Below are positions 56,212 through 63,257 of a DNA stretch of 64,000 bases, piece after piece. Every line of letters starts with the position of its first letter. Position 1 is the first letter of the stretch. Location of the stretch: positions 28,076 through 92,075 of the IMG/VR virus record IMGVR_UViG_3300005468_000016; one strand, 5' to 3'. This DNA comes from a virus. The notes below the pieces were generated by a model. It had not been told where the DNA came from. It made no database searches and saw nothing but the letters and a program-made list of their open reading frames with translations. The position numbers and the translations under genes were made by a program.

Positions 56212-56358
56212 TTATCGCAGCCACGACGGAATGGTTGCCTTGATTGCGCGTAGGTAATCCAGAACCTCATACCTGAGCGAGAACCAGCGCGACTTGCCAT
56301 CCTGCGTTACGGTGTAACCGTGCAGGTAGTTCCCGGTGATTGCGGTCTCGGTCGTCAT
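56212..56358 (-). CDS. Tiny hypothetical protein
   Basis: A 48-residue product (TTETAITGNYLHGYTVTQDG, then SRWFSLRYEVLDYLRAIKAT). Its start follows the conserved spacer CCTAACCCGAGGACACC shared with the neighbouring 56582 gene. Function unknown. Confidence 0.52.
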   Translation of the reverse strand: MTTETAITGNYLHGYTVTQDGKSRWFSLRYEVLDYLRAIKATIPSWLR

Positions 56359-56378
56359 GGTGTCCTCGGGTTAGGCGA

Positions 56379-56582
56379 TTACTTGGGCCACGCCAAGTCA
56401 AGGGCGGTCATGGCATCGTCGAGCGCACGATAGGCCCCGTAAGCCAAGCAGAACTCTTGAGACTTCCCGATGCACTGACTGGTCCCGTTGTCCGGGTCGA
56501 TGCCGTGCCTTTTTTCAAGATCGACGATGCGATCCGAGAGGTACTTGGCTACTGTCGCTTTGCTGAATCGTTCGTTGGCCAT
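56379..56582 (-). CDS. Small hypothetical protein
   Basis: A 67-residue product starting MANERFSKATVAKYLSDRIV. Helical with a Cys-containing middle. The same CTAACCCGAGG spacer precedes its ATG. Function unknown. Confidence 0.55.
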   Translation of the reverse strand: MANERFSKATVAKYLSDRIVDLEKRHGIDPDNGTSQCIGKSQEFCLAYGAYRALDDAMTALDLAWPK

Positions 56583-56595
56583 CGGTGTCCTCGGG

Positions 56596-56901
56596 TTAGG
56601 TGCGCGGCTCAACTTCGATCCATTTGGAACCGAAGTCTCCTTCGTGAAGTGCGGTCTTGAACATCGGCAGGGCGGCACGATACTCGGCCAGCATCTTGAG
56701 CCGGTCCTCGCCAGCCCCGCGAGAAGAAACCATGCAGCCGACGCGACCGCCGCCAAGTTCGGCGCACTTGAACCCCCCTACGTGGAGGCGCCGAATCTTG
56801 CGCGCCTTGGAAAATCCAGCTTTACCAAGGATTCGGGACACGTTTTGAGGGGTACATTTCAGCGCACTGAGTTGTCCGCCGTTGCTGAGATGATTGGCCA
56901 T
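56596..56901 (-). CDS. Small basic hypothetical protein
   Basis: A 101-residue product. Its N-terminal part (LSALKCTPQNVSRILGKAGF) could be a helix-turn-helix-like DNA-binding segment. The middle has 'RRLHVGGFKCAELGGGRVGC' and the end is a helix. Basic overall. Function unknown. Confidence 0.58.
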   Translation of the reverse strand: MANHLSNGGQLSALKCTPQNVSRILGKAGFSKARKIRRLHVGGFKCAELGGGRVGCMVSSRGAGEDRLKMLAEYRAALPMFKTALHEGDFGSKWIEVEPRT

Positions 56902-56929
56902 TGTCGTGTCTCCTTACGCGGCCCTCGGG

Positions 56930-57097
56930 TTAGCGCTGGGCCATTTCGTCAGACTTCATGGTGCGCGTCTCAAAGCACGCTTGACGCACGGCGAGTTGAA
57001 TCTGCTTGGCTACATTCAGGTGGATTCCCTGGGGAATCAACTGGATGATGTCGCTGGCCGCTTGGGCAACGATCGATTCGTAGGTCTTGAAGGCCAT
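56930..57097 (-). CDS. Small hypothetical protein
   Basis: A 55-residue helical product (MAFKTYESIVAQAASDIIQL) with an AAGGAG site. Its stop codon lies inside the CTAACCCGAGG motif. Function unknown. Confidence 0.52.
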   Translation of the reverse strand: MAFKTYESIVAQAASDIIQLIPQGIHLNVAKQIQLAVRQACFETRTMKSDEMAQR

Positions 57098-57118
57098 CTC
57101 TCTCTCCTTGGGTCCGGG

Positions 57119-57445
57119 TTAGGCTGATTGCGCGGCGGTCTCTGCGATCTTCGCGTTGAACCGAGCGTAGTGTGACCACTTGCGGTGAATCGTCAGGTAC
57201 TCAGCAGAGAACCAGTAGCACACCATCTTGCCAGCCAAGAGGCCCTGACCGTGGACGCGAACCATGACCTTGCGGCCAGTCCTGGACACCTGGTGAACCA
57301 CACACGCCTTGAACTCGTAAAAGGCGCTGCTTACGGTGTCGCCGACTTCGATCGTCTGCGCGGGCTTCTGGGAATCAGCGGAGAACAGCGCGGCGATTTC
57401 GTCTGCGGCTACCTGGGCTTCGGTCTGGTTCGTGATGGCGTCCAT
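57119..57445 (-). CDS. Hypothetical protein
   Basis: A 108-residue product starting after GCAGGAGCG. An acidic helix (AQVAADEIAALFSADSQKPA) precedes a beta-rich basic middle (CVVHQVSRTGRKVMVRVHGQ) and 'KWSHYARFNAKIAETAA'. Probably a small nucleic-acid-related early protein. Not recognised. Confidence 0.58.
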   Translation of the reverse strand: MDAITNQTEAQVAADEIAALFSADSQKPAQTIEVGDTVSSAFYEFKACVVHQVSRTGRKVMVRVHGQGLLAGKMVCYWFSAEYLTIHRKWSHYARFNAKIAETAAQSA

Positions 57446-57466
57446 GTGTTCGCTCCTGCGGCTTCG

Positions 57467-57661
57467 TTAAACAGAGAGACTCTGACCGTTCGGTCCGTAG
57501 CTGCGCTTGGCCAGCCACATCTCGGCGCCCTTGCGAGTCTTGAACGTCTTGGATTGCGTCAGGGTCAGCGCCATGAAGCCGTCGCGCTGCGGGAGATGCC
57601 AATCGAGCGGCTCTCATTGTTTCCAAGGTCGATTTCGCGGTGGGTTTCGGTTCGGTTCCAT
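57467..57661 (-). pseudogene. Operon-head gene with in-frame TGA
   Basis: Starting at the ATG at 57661, 6 bases after a promoter -10 box, the frame reads MEPNRNPPRNRPWKQ, then TGA (57614-57616), then continues in the same frame as EPLDWHLPQRDGFMALTL and KTFKTRKGAEMWLAKRSYG to a TAA at 57467-57469. The downstream part has convincing protein character but lacks a good start of its own (ATG at 57574, no ribosome site). Either one base changed, the gene is decaying, or the TGA is read through. Confidence 0.5.
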
Positions 57662-57667
57662 GAATCA

Positions 57668-57696
57668 AAGCTAATTCAGGCCCAGACACAAGTCAA
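57668..57696 (-). promoter_or_regulatory. Leaderless promoter of leftward early operon
   Basis: Minus strand TTGACT (57691-57696), 17 bases, TAGCTT (57668-57673), then 6 bases to the ATG at 57661. The surrounding 55 bases are AT-rich. It should drive the run of genes from 57661 leftwards to about 54673. Confidence 0.6.
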
Positions 57697-57715
57697 CATT
57701 TATTTTGCAACTATT

Positions 57716-58069
57716 TCATTCTACCGTCGGAGAATATTTTTCGTAGCGGCTGTTTTCTGGCAGCGAATAGCCGTCCATGGCCATGCGCCGAAGGTTTTGC
57801 TGTACGCTGTGCAGTTTATCGTCGAGAGCGCTGGCGATCTCCGTCGGCATGAACCCAGACCAGTGAAGTTCGAGCCGCAGTGCCGCTTTCTTGGTCGGCG
57901 CCTTGGTCATGCCTAGTTTGACGCCTCGCCGTCGAGACAAGCCCAAAACCTCGGCGATGTAGCGGACCCGGCCTATCGTCACGCCCTCATACCGCCCCGC
58001 AATCTCCCGGTACGTCTTGCCCGTCCCGAGGTCGGCGATGATGGCGGATTTGATCTCTGGCGCGAGCAT
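57716..58069 (-). CDS. Helix-turn-helix-like regulator
   Basis: A 117-residue basic product from the ATG at 58069 (TGATG overlap). 'KSAIIADLGTGKTYREIAGR' and 'YEGVTIGRVRYIAEVLGLSR' fit a helix-turn-helix of the resolvase/sigma-region-4 style. A second helical half follows ('MPTEIASALDDKLHSVQQNL'), perhaps another such motif. It may regulate the 57661 promoter just downstream. Confidence 0.62.
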   Translation of the reverse strand: MLAPEIKSAIIADLGTGKTYREIAGRYEGVTIGRVRYIAEVLGLSRRRGVKLGMTKAPTKKAALRLELHWSGFMPTEIASALDDKLHSVQQNLRRMAMDGYSLPENSRYEKYSPTVE

Positions 58070-58317
58070 CACCCCCCCCACATTAGCGGCGCCATCCTAG
58101 CCAAAATGCGCAGCGGATGATCGTCGGGTAGTTCAGGACGCGCGGGCGCCCGAACCAACCCCGGCACGTCGATGATCTCGGCTTCCTTCGCCTTCGGTTG
58201 CGGCTCAGGCGCTGGCTCTCGGGCCTTTCGCTCTCTGGCCGCCTGCTCGTCGATCGCCTGCATGCGTCTGCGGTGGCGTCGGAGTTTGGCTTTACGCTTG
58301 TCGCTGGCGGCGCTCAT
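58069..58317 (-). CDS. Small basic hypothetical protein
   Basis: An 82-residue product from the ATG at 58317 (ATGA overlap). The first 35 residues are very basic (SDKRKAKLRRHRRRMQAID), followed by a proline-rich linker and 'IIDVPGLVRAPARPELPDDH'. Possible nucleic-acid binding. Confidence 0.55.
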   Translation of the reverse strand: MSAASDKRKAKLRRHRRRMQAIDEQAARERKAREPAPEPQPKAKEAEIIDVPGLVRAPARPELPDDHPLRILARMAPLMWGG

Positions 58318-58520
58318 AAATCCATCCACCATTCGTATTGCTCTCGGGCAAAGATCGGGCGGCTGTCCTCTTTGCCGCAAGCACAGCGGTATACAGCACT
58401 GCTCTCGTGACAGTGAGAGAACTCGAATCTGTGCTCGCACCTGTCCTGCTTGAACCGCGGTCGCGGCTTCGGGCCGATCGTGTCCAGGTTGCGCACGCCT
58501 TGCCGAGTGAGTTCAGCCAT
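58314..58520 (-). CDS. Small Cys/His-containing protein
   Basis: A 68-residue product with CEHRFEFSHCHE and YRCACGKED, which together could bind one zinc. It overlaps the next gene by ATGA. Function unknown. Confidence 0.58.
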   Translation of the reverse strand: MAELTRQGVRNLDTIGPKPRPRFKQDRCEHRFEFSHCHESSAVYRCACGKEDSRPIFAREQYEWWMDL

Positions 58521-58733
58521 CTATGCCCTCCCCATCTCGAACTTCCACCCAATCACCGTCCCAGAGTAAAAGAACATCAGCGCCAGACTCACCGCCGCGT
58601 CACCGACCACGATGCCGTCGAGCCCAAGGTCCACGCCCTGGCTTCGTTTCGTGCCCAAGAAATCGCGCCAGTCGTCCTCTGTCATCCAGGGCGCCCGCAG
58701 ACCTTGGGCGGGGAGGGTGTCGAGGGGGGTCAT
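58521..58733 (-). CDS. Small protein with hydrophobic C-terminus
   Basis: A 70-residue product from the ATG at 58733 (ATGA overlap with the methyltransferase). 'MTEDDWRDFLGTKRSQGVDL' precedes a hydrophobic run (AAVSLALMFFYSGTVIGWKF) that could be a membrane segment. Function unknown. Confidence 0.52.
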   Translation of the reverse strand: MTPLDTLPAQGLRAPWMTEDDWRDFLGTKRSQGVDLGLDGIVVGDAAVSLALMFFYSGTVIGWKFEMGRA

Positions 58734-59329
58734 AGCGGCAGTCCTTGCTGTCCGATGTCTTCGGCGCGCACGACCTTGATGCCGGGCTTGATGATTCCTT
58801 CGGCCCAGATCATCCAAGCATAGGTGGAACTGTCGGTTGAACCCGCGCCGATGAAGTCGATCCTGGGTAGCACCAAGATCGCAGTCGGCGGCATTCTGGT
58901 AAGCCACTGTCTCCCGCCCGTCGGCTCAAGGAAGGTGAGGCGTAGCAGCAACGCAACGCTGAAGCCTTGCTCAAGTGCAAGGTGCGCGATATCGCCAGCC
59001 CGGCCGAAGGGCGGATTCGTCACTACCCAGGCTTTAGTTCGGGGCCGATTTGACCAGAATTGCCAGGTTTCAATGCGCGTGGCGTCGAGGTGATTCCATG
59101 CCGCTATCGACTTGTGATCGATGTCGTTCAGCAACTGTGATTCGAACCGATCGCCGATCGCTTCTGCCATTCGTCCGTCACCACAACAGGGATCGATTAG
59201 CAGGTCGCCTCGCACTTCTTGGAAATGTTCCAGCAGCGCCTGCGTTGCCAGCGGAGGCGTCAGATAGCGATCATTCTCTCGCCGCTTGCTCGGCTTCTTG
59301 GCCGGCGCTGTCTCAGGAAAGAGCGTCAT
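58730..59329 (-). CDS. DNA adenine N6-methyltransferase-like protein
   Basis: A 199-residue product with an AdoMet-binding motif DPCCGDGRMA (about 46-55) and the catalytic NPPFG (about 105-109), the signature of N6-adenine (or N4-cytosine) methyltransferases. 'RENDRYLTPPLATQALLEHF' near the N-terminus is typical of phage-type enzymes lacking a separate target-recognition domain. It probably methylates phage DNA against host restriction. No restriction enzyme partner is nearby. Confidence 0.82.
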   Translation of the reverse strand: MTLFPETAPAKKPSKRRENDRYLTPPLATQALLEHFQEVRGDLLIDPCCGDGRMAEAIGDRFESQLLNDIDHKSIAAWNHLDATRIETWQFWSNRPRTKAWVVTNPPFGRAGDIAHLALEQGFSVALLLRLTFLEPTGGRQWLTRMPPTAILVLPRIDFIGAGSTDSSTYAWMIWAEGIIKPGIKVVRAEDIGQQGLPL

Positions 59330-59454
59330 CTCGCCCCCACCAACGCCCGCGGCGCCGTCTCAAAAACAGGTCCGCACTTGGCCAGCGACGCCGCGAACAT
59401 CAGAACGGTCGCGAGCAACCACGCGCTCGCGGCGGATTGGGACACCTTGCTCAT
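59326..59454 (-). CDS. Tiny membrane protein
   Basis: A 42-residue product from the ATG at 59454 with one hydrophobic segment (AWLLATVLMFAASLAKCG), possibly a signal anchor or lipoprotein-like peptide. Overlaps both neighbours by four bases. Confidence 0.48.
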   Translation of the reverse strand: MSKVSQSAASAWLLATVLMFAASLAKCGPVFETAPRALVGAR

Positions 59455-59678
59455 TCTGGCCTCCATATCTCCTCGGGGTCGAATCCGTACTTGACGCAGA
59501 TGGCGGTGCTGTAGCCGCTACCGTGGCCAAACAAACCACCGACGCGAGACCATAGAGGTGCGGGCGATTGGCGACGCGATCGTCCGTTCCGGTAGCGCCG
59601 GAGATTGTTGATCGCCGCCTTCACCAACTCTTCATCGCTGGGCAACTTGGCGATCAGTTCCTCTATGGTCTCGGCCAT
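59451..59678 (-). CDS. Small hypothetical protein
   Basis: A 75-residue product (ETIEELIAKLPSDEELVKAA, then a basic Arg/Ser-rich middle and GYSTAICVKYGFDPEEIW). Function unknown. Confidence 0.55.
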   Translation of the reverse strand: MAETIEELIAKLPSDEELVKAAINNLRRYRNGRSRRQSPAPLWSRVGGLFGHGSGYSTAICVKYGFDPEEIWRPE

Positions 59679-59680
59679 GG

Positions 59681-60073
59681 CTACTTCTCCTCAACCACCG
59701 TCAGGTTCAGCGCCTTGGCCATCGCCAAGCACACGTCGCGGAACAGGTGGTCCTTGCGCTGTTGTTCCGGCGGAAGCTGGTCATACGGCACCATGCACGG
59801 ATGCTCTTTGGCTTCCGCGTCCTTGACCGGCCCAAACTTCCAGCCGGTCTTTTCCTTCATGGCCAGCCAGGATTCGTGCGTCTGCTCGGGCGTGTTGCCG
59901 TTGCAGAGAACACCGAGCACGCCATGACAGGCGCTGTTCTTCTGCCAATCCGGCGCAGAGTCCCACGGCAACTGCGTGTTATCGCCGATGGACTGGCAAT
60001 AGGCGCGATTCGCTTCGTGGCACACCTGCGCGATGAGCGGCAGGACTTCGGGGCTTACGGAGTAGAGCGTCAC
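59681..60073 (-). CDS. RyR-domain protein
   Basis: A 130-residue product with GTG start at 60073 (GTGA overlap). It carries the RyR domain known from many phages: 'CHEANRAYCQSIGDN', 'WDSAPDWQKNSACHGV', 'HESWLAMKEKTGWKFGP', 'HPCMVPYDQLPPEQQRKD' and 'LFRDV'. The 'SA..GV' position carries a cysteine where isoleucine is usual. The domain's role in phages is unknown; ryanodine-receptor repeats bind nucleotide-like ligands. Confidence 0.85.
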   Translation of the reverse strand: MTLYSVSPEVLPLIAQVCHEANRAYCQSIGDNTQLPWDSAPDWQKNSACHGVLGVLCNGNTPEQTHESWLAMKEKTGWKFGPVKDAEAKEHPCMVPYDQLPPEQQRKDHLFRDVCLAMAKALNLTVVEEK

Positions 60074-60267
60074 TTCGCCGCCTCCGTCGCAATCCCCAGC
60101 GCCTTCTCGACGGACTGGATGATGGTCAGCACGGTGCCGCCCTTGCTCTCGTTCCCCGCCAGGATGTACTTCCCGCGGGCGATGCGCAGCGAGTCCAGGG
60201 CCTTGCGCAGGTCGTTTTCCGGCGTGCGGTCAGGGGTCTTGCGGTCGGTGTTTGGGGTCGTGGTCAT
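60070..60267 (-). CDS. Small hypothetical protein
   Basis: A 65-residue product: a disordered N-terminus rich in T and P, then a helical part (LRKALDSLRIARGKYILAGN). Coupled at both ends. Function unknown. Confidence 0.55.
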   Translation of the reverse strand: MTTTPNTDRKTPDRTPENDLRKALDSLRIARGKYILAGNESKGGTVLTIIQSVEKALGIATEAAK

Positions 60268-60575
60268 GGGGTCTCCTTGGTCTCAAACTTTGCCTTGAGG
60301 CGCTCGTATTCCTGGCGGTCGCGCTCGGCGTTCTGCTGCTCGCGCACCGCCGCCGCTTCTGCATCCTTCTTGTCCTTGGCTGCCTTCTCTTCGTCATTCA
60401 TTTCGCGACGGATGTAGTAATCGATGTTGCCATCTTCATCGCCGGTCAGTTCCAGCTCGGCATCTTCGCCGTGCTGTTCGATCATCCCAGCCACAAGATC
60501 GCGCACCGCCGCCAGTCGATCCGAGAAGTCGGATGCCGATCCGCTCGCGCATTTGATCTTCGGGTAAGTCTTCAC
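60264..60575 (-). CDS. Small acidic/charged protein
   Basis: A 103-residue product. I chose the GTG at 60575 because it overlaps the upstream stop (GTGA) and has GGAGG 8 bases before; an ATG at 60590 is also in frame. After a helix (RLAAVRDLVAGMIEQHGEDA) and an acidic beta turn, the last 40 residues are a charged helix. Confidence 0.55.
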   Translation of the reverse strand: MKTYPKIKCASGSASDFSDRLAAVRDLVAGMIEQHGEDAELELTGDEDGNIDYYIRREMNDEEKAAKDKKDAEAAAVREQQNAERDRQEYERLKAKFETKETP

Positions 60576-60841
60576 GAGATTTTCCTCCATTCGTTGTTGA
60601 GCGTCCGTTCCTTCATGCGTCGCGGGTTCTTTCCGGTGAACCCGTACTTTCCGGAAAAGTTCAGCGGCGTTGCCGTCACCATGTTGTTTACGTTGAGCGG
60701 CACAACCATGATTCTCGGCGCATTTACAGCCGTCTTTGTGTGCGACCGCTTTTCGTAGGTGTCGCCGACGCGCGGCCGTTCATCGTCCGGCGGTTGTTCC
60801 GGAGTCGGCAGCGGGCCGGCGAGGAAGTTGTTGAAGCTCAT
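60572..60841 (-). CDS. Small hypothetical protein
   Basis: An 89-residue product starting MSFNNFLAGPLPTPEQPPDD. Proline-rich first part, then 'RIMVVPLNVNNMVTATPLNF' and a basic end. Function unknown. Confidence 0.55.
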   Translation of the reverse strand: MSFNNFLAGPLPTPEQPPDDERPRVGDTYEKRSHTKTAVNAPRIMVVPLNVNNMVTATPLNFSGKYGFTGKNPRRMKERTLNNEWRKIS

Positions 60842-61272
60842 GGGTTGGCCTTCAGTGCCACCATGCCGCTGCCGGCCATCATCTTCTTGGTAGCATCGTC
60901 AACGAACGGCAGAAGCGTGTCGGGGCTCAGGCACTTACCGAGCCCCAGCAGATCGCAGAGGCCAATGAACCGCAGCGCTGTCTCCTGATCCCCAAGCCAG
61001 CCGCCAAGTTCCATGAAGTTGTGCTCTGCGCCGTCGAGAGGATTGACCTCGCAGAACTCGCCGCGGTGTTCCCTGATGAGCACCCGCAAGACTTCTGCTG
61101 ACGGCCTTTCTTCTCCGGGGCCGCACTTCAGGAAAACATCGAAGAACGTCAGTTTCGCGGACGTTGTACCCTTGGCCTCGGAATCGCCGCCGCTGACCAC
61201 GCACCGCCCACACTGGCAAGCGGTGCGAGCAGTATGGTTATGGATGTACTGGTTTAGAGTCGGCGCAGTCAT
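60838..61272 (-). CDS. Hypothetical protein
   Basis: A 144-residue product. Early cysteines (ACQCGRCVV), then 'SAKLTFFDVFLKCGPGEERP', 'HNFMELGGWLGDQETALRFI' and a C-terminal helical part. The middle phrase is common in uncharacterised phage proteins. ATGA overlaps at both ends. Confidence 0.58.
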   Translation of the reverse strand: MTAPTLNQYIHNHTARTACQCGRCVVSGGDSEAKGTTSAKLTFFDVFLKCGPGEERPSAEVLRVLIREHRGEFCEVNPLDGAEHNFMELGGWLGDQETALRFIGLCDLLGLGKCLSPDTLLPFVDDATKKMMAGSGMVALKANP

Positions 61273-62381
61273 TTCGTCTTCCCCTTCTTATTCTCCGCCT
61301 CTTCCCGCTCGATCGCCGCTTGGTCCAGCATCGCCTGAGTCGCGGCGTTCTCCTCGGGCGTGAAGTTGCTCGCGGGCTTCGGCTTCGGACCAGGCTTGCT
61401 GGATTCGGAGAGGATGGAGCGCACCGCCTCCATGTGCGACTTCTGGCCTTGATAGTCCGGCTCATCCAAGAGCAGGGATAGAAGCGCGCGGGCGCTCATG
61501 TCGTCGAGGTCGCGATTGCCCTTGAACTCATCAGCGAGCCGCCGCAGCTTCACCAGACTCGGCGCCGTGGGCTTGGCGATTCTGGCAACCTCGACTACCT
61601 CGCCAGCCTTGACCCACTCGCGGATCACGGACGGCTTCACCTTCCCCTGGCACTCGATAATCTCTCCAGCCAGCGCGGTCTGTAGGTCATGCTTGGCCGG
61701 CGCCAACTCCAGCGCCTGCGCTTCGGTGATGTCTCCCTGCGCGACCATCTGCGCGACGTGGGACGACAGCGCGACAAGGCCCGTCTCGGGGTGCGTGACT
61801 TGCTCAACGTACCGGACATCACAGCCGAAGTCCGTCGCCACTTGCTCGACCGTGGACGGCTTCACGCCTTGATTGTCGTCGCCGTCGAGCGCTGCCCGCA
61901 TCTGCCGCGCGATCGTCACCGGGTCGTCGTCCGCGTGCTTGTTGGCCCGACGGTACCGCGCCAGGAACCGGCCGCGACTCATGCCGAAGGACACATCACA
62001 GCTCATGTCTGCGACGATGGGCTTGCCGTCGGCCCCGACCGCCTTCTCATTCACGAGGTAGCGCCGCGCCCAGACCTGACGGTTGCCACTCTCGACGAAC
62101 GCGCCTTCGACGCCCGCCAGCGCGGCCACGGCGATGCTTCCGATCTGGCCCGTCTTCCCGTTCTGGCTCTCGATGCTGATCGATACCATGAGCGCCGCCA
62201 TCTCGGGATTCTGCCGGTCATAGCGCCAGGGCACGGCCTCGGTGTTCGCCGGGTGCGCGTCTTCCATGACCGTGATCAGGTCGAAACAACTCATGCTCAT
62301 GCCGCCCTCGCCGGTCCCGCCCAAGCGGTGGTAGCGGTCGGAACCCGAGCGGCTGGGCTTATTGCTGGGTTGGGTTTTCAT
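61269..62381 (-). CDS. ParB-like protein with HTH domain
   Basis: A 370-residue product from the ATG at 62381. 'GQIGSIAVAALAGVEGAFVE' with 'SGNRQVWARRYL' corresponds to the ParB N-terminal block ('ESGNRR'). The middle contains a helix-turn-helix like that of ParB ('VEQVATDFGCDVRYVEQVTH'), then 'ITEAQALELA'. The tail is basic and disordered. Phage ParB-like proteins serve in partition or as nucleases and transcription modulators. No ParA is seen. Confidence 0.7.
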   Translation of the reverse strand: MKTQPSNKPSRSGSDRYHRLGGTGEGGMSMSCFDLITVMEDAHPANTEAVPWRYDRQNPEMAALMVSISIESQNGKTGQIGSIAVAALAGVEGAFVESGNRQVWARRYLVNEKAVGADGKPIVADMSCDVSFGMSRGRFLARYRRANKHADDDPVTIARQMRAALDGDDNQGVKPSTVEQVATDFGCDVRYVEQVTHPETGLVALSSHVAQMVAQGDITEAQALELAPAKHDLQTALAGEIIECQGKVKPSVIREWVKAGEVVEVARIAKPTAPSLVKLRRLADEFKGNRDLDDMSARALLSLLLDEPDYQGQKSHMEAVRSILSESSKPGPKPKPASNFTPEENAATQAMLDQAAIEREEAENKKGKTK

Positions 62382-63163
62382 GGTGTCGCTCCCTTCTGCG
62401 CGAAGTATGCCACGCCCTGGTCGGTGTCCATGATCCGCGACAACTTCTCGCCGTAGCAGAAGGCCATCGCGCCGCGACAGATGATCCGGAACTCGCGGAA
62501 GCGGGCGACATTTCCGCTGTAGGCTGGCTTGCGGGACTGGATGGCGTTGCGCGTTGCCAGGACGGGGCTGCCGAGGGTCTGGTTCTCTTGTGAGATGACC
62601 AACTGAGCGAACTTGTCGATGAGCTTCGGATGCTTCTCGTAGGCGTAGATCAGCGCAGCGGCATGGGGCGCATACTTGAACAGCGTGTATCCGGGGATCG
62701 CGAGCAACCAATCAAACGCCGCTTGATGGGTCTCGCACGCTTCCGCCAGTTCATACTCATCCGGCAGGTAGGAGTAATTGCCGTGCTGGATGGGAAGCAA
62801 GACCCGAAGAACGGCACACCGCCACAGGCCCTGAGTGACTCCGTGCGAAATCGTGAGCATGTCGCCGACGTTGCGCGGACAGCCGGCATCGATCGCCAGC
62901 ATGTTCTCTCGGTCGCAGTTGCGCGCGACCATCATTTTGACGGACACGCCCGCCTCGACGATCGCCGCCAAGCGGTTCTGACCATCCATCAGCGCCCCGT
63001 CCTTGTCGAGCGCGATCCCCTGGTGCGTTAGGCGCCACCGGCCAGCCTTCATTGCGCGGGCGTATGTCTGGATGCGCTTATCCTTGCGCCGACGGTTCGC
63101 GGGATTGTTATTGAGCCACTCCGCGGCCATCGCGGGCGTGATGTTCTCAATTTTCGTCTGCAT
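62378..63163 (-). CDS. ParB/Srx-like phage protein
   Basis: A 261-residue product from the ATG at 63163 after AAGGAG. 'ENITPAMAAEWLNNNPANRR', 'IQTYARAMKAGRWRLTHQGI' and 'LMDGQNRLAAIVEAGVSVKM' match a family of phage ParB-like N-terminal-domain proteins. The remainder is helical. It is encoded next to the second ParB-like gene (ATGA overlap). Confidence 0.65.
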   Translation of the reverse strand: MQTKIENITPAMAAEWLNNNPANRRRKDKRIQTYARAMKAGRWRLTHQGIALDKDGALMDGQNRLAAIVEAGVSVKMMVARNCDRENMLAIDAGCPRNVGDMLTISHGVTQGLWRCAVLRVLLPIQHGNYSYLPDEYELAEACETHQAAFDWLLAIPGYTLFKYAPHAAALIYAYEKHPKLIDKFAQLVISQENQTLGSPVLATRNAIQSRKPAYSGNVARFREFRIICRGAMAFCYGEKLSRIMDTDQGVAYFAQKGATP

Positions 63164-63257
63164 CGCTTCTCTCCTTGCGCTCTCGCGCGATTCGTCTATC
63201 TTCGTCTCGGGCCATCTCACGGCCCAGCCTCGCCTTGTTCTCTCCGGGCGGGGCTTT

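Noticed and set aside
57375-57689. 104-residue minus-strand frame overlapping the operon head
   Set aside because: Its sequence is a shifted, Arg/Gly/Asp-rich string; the coherent protein is in the frame that contains the in-frame TGA.
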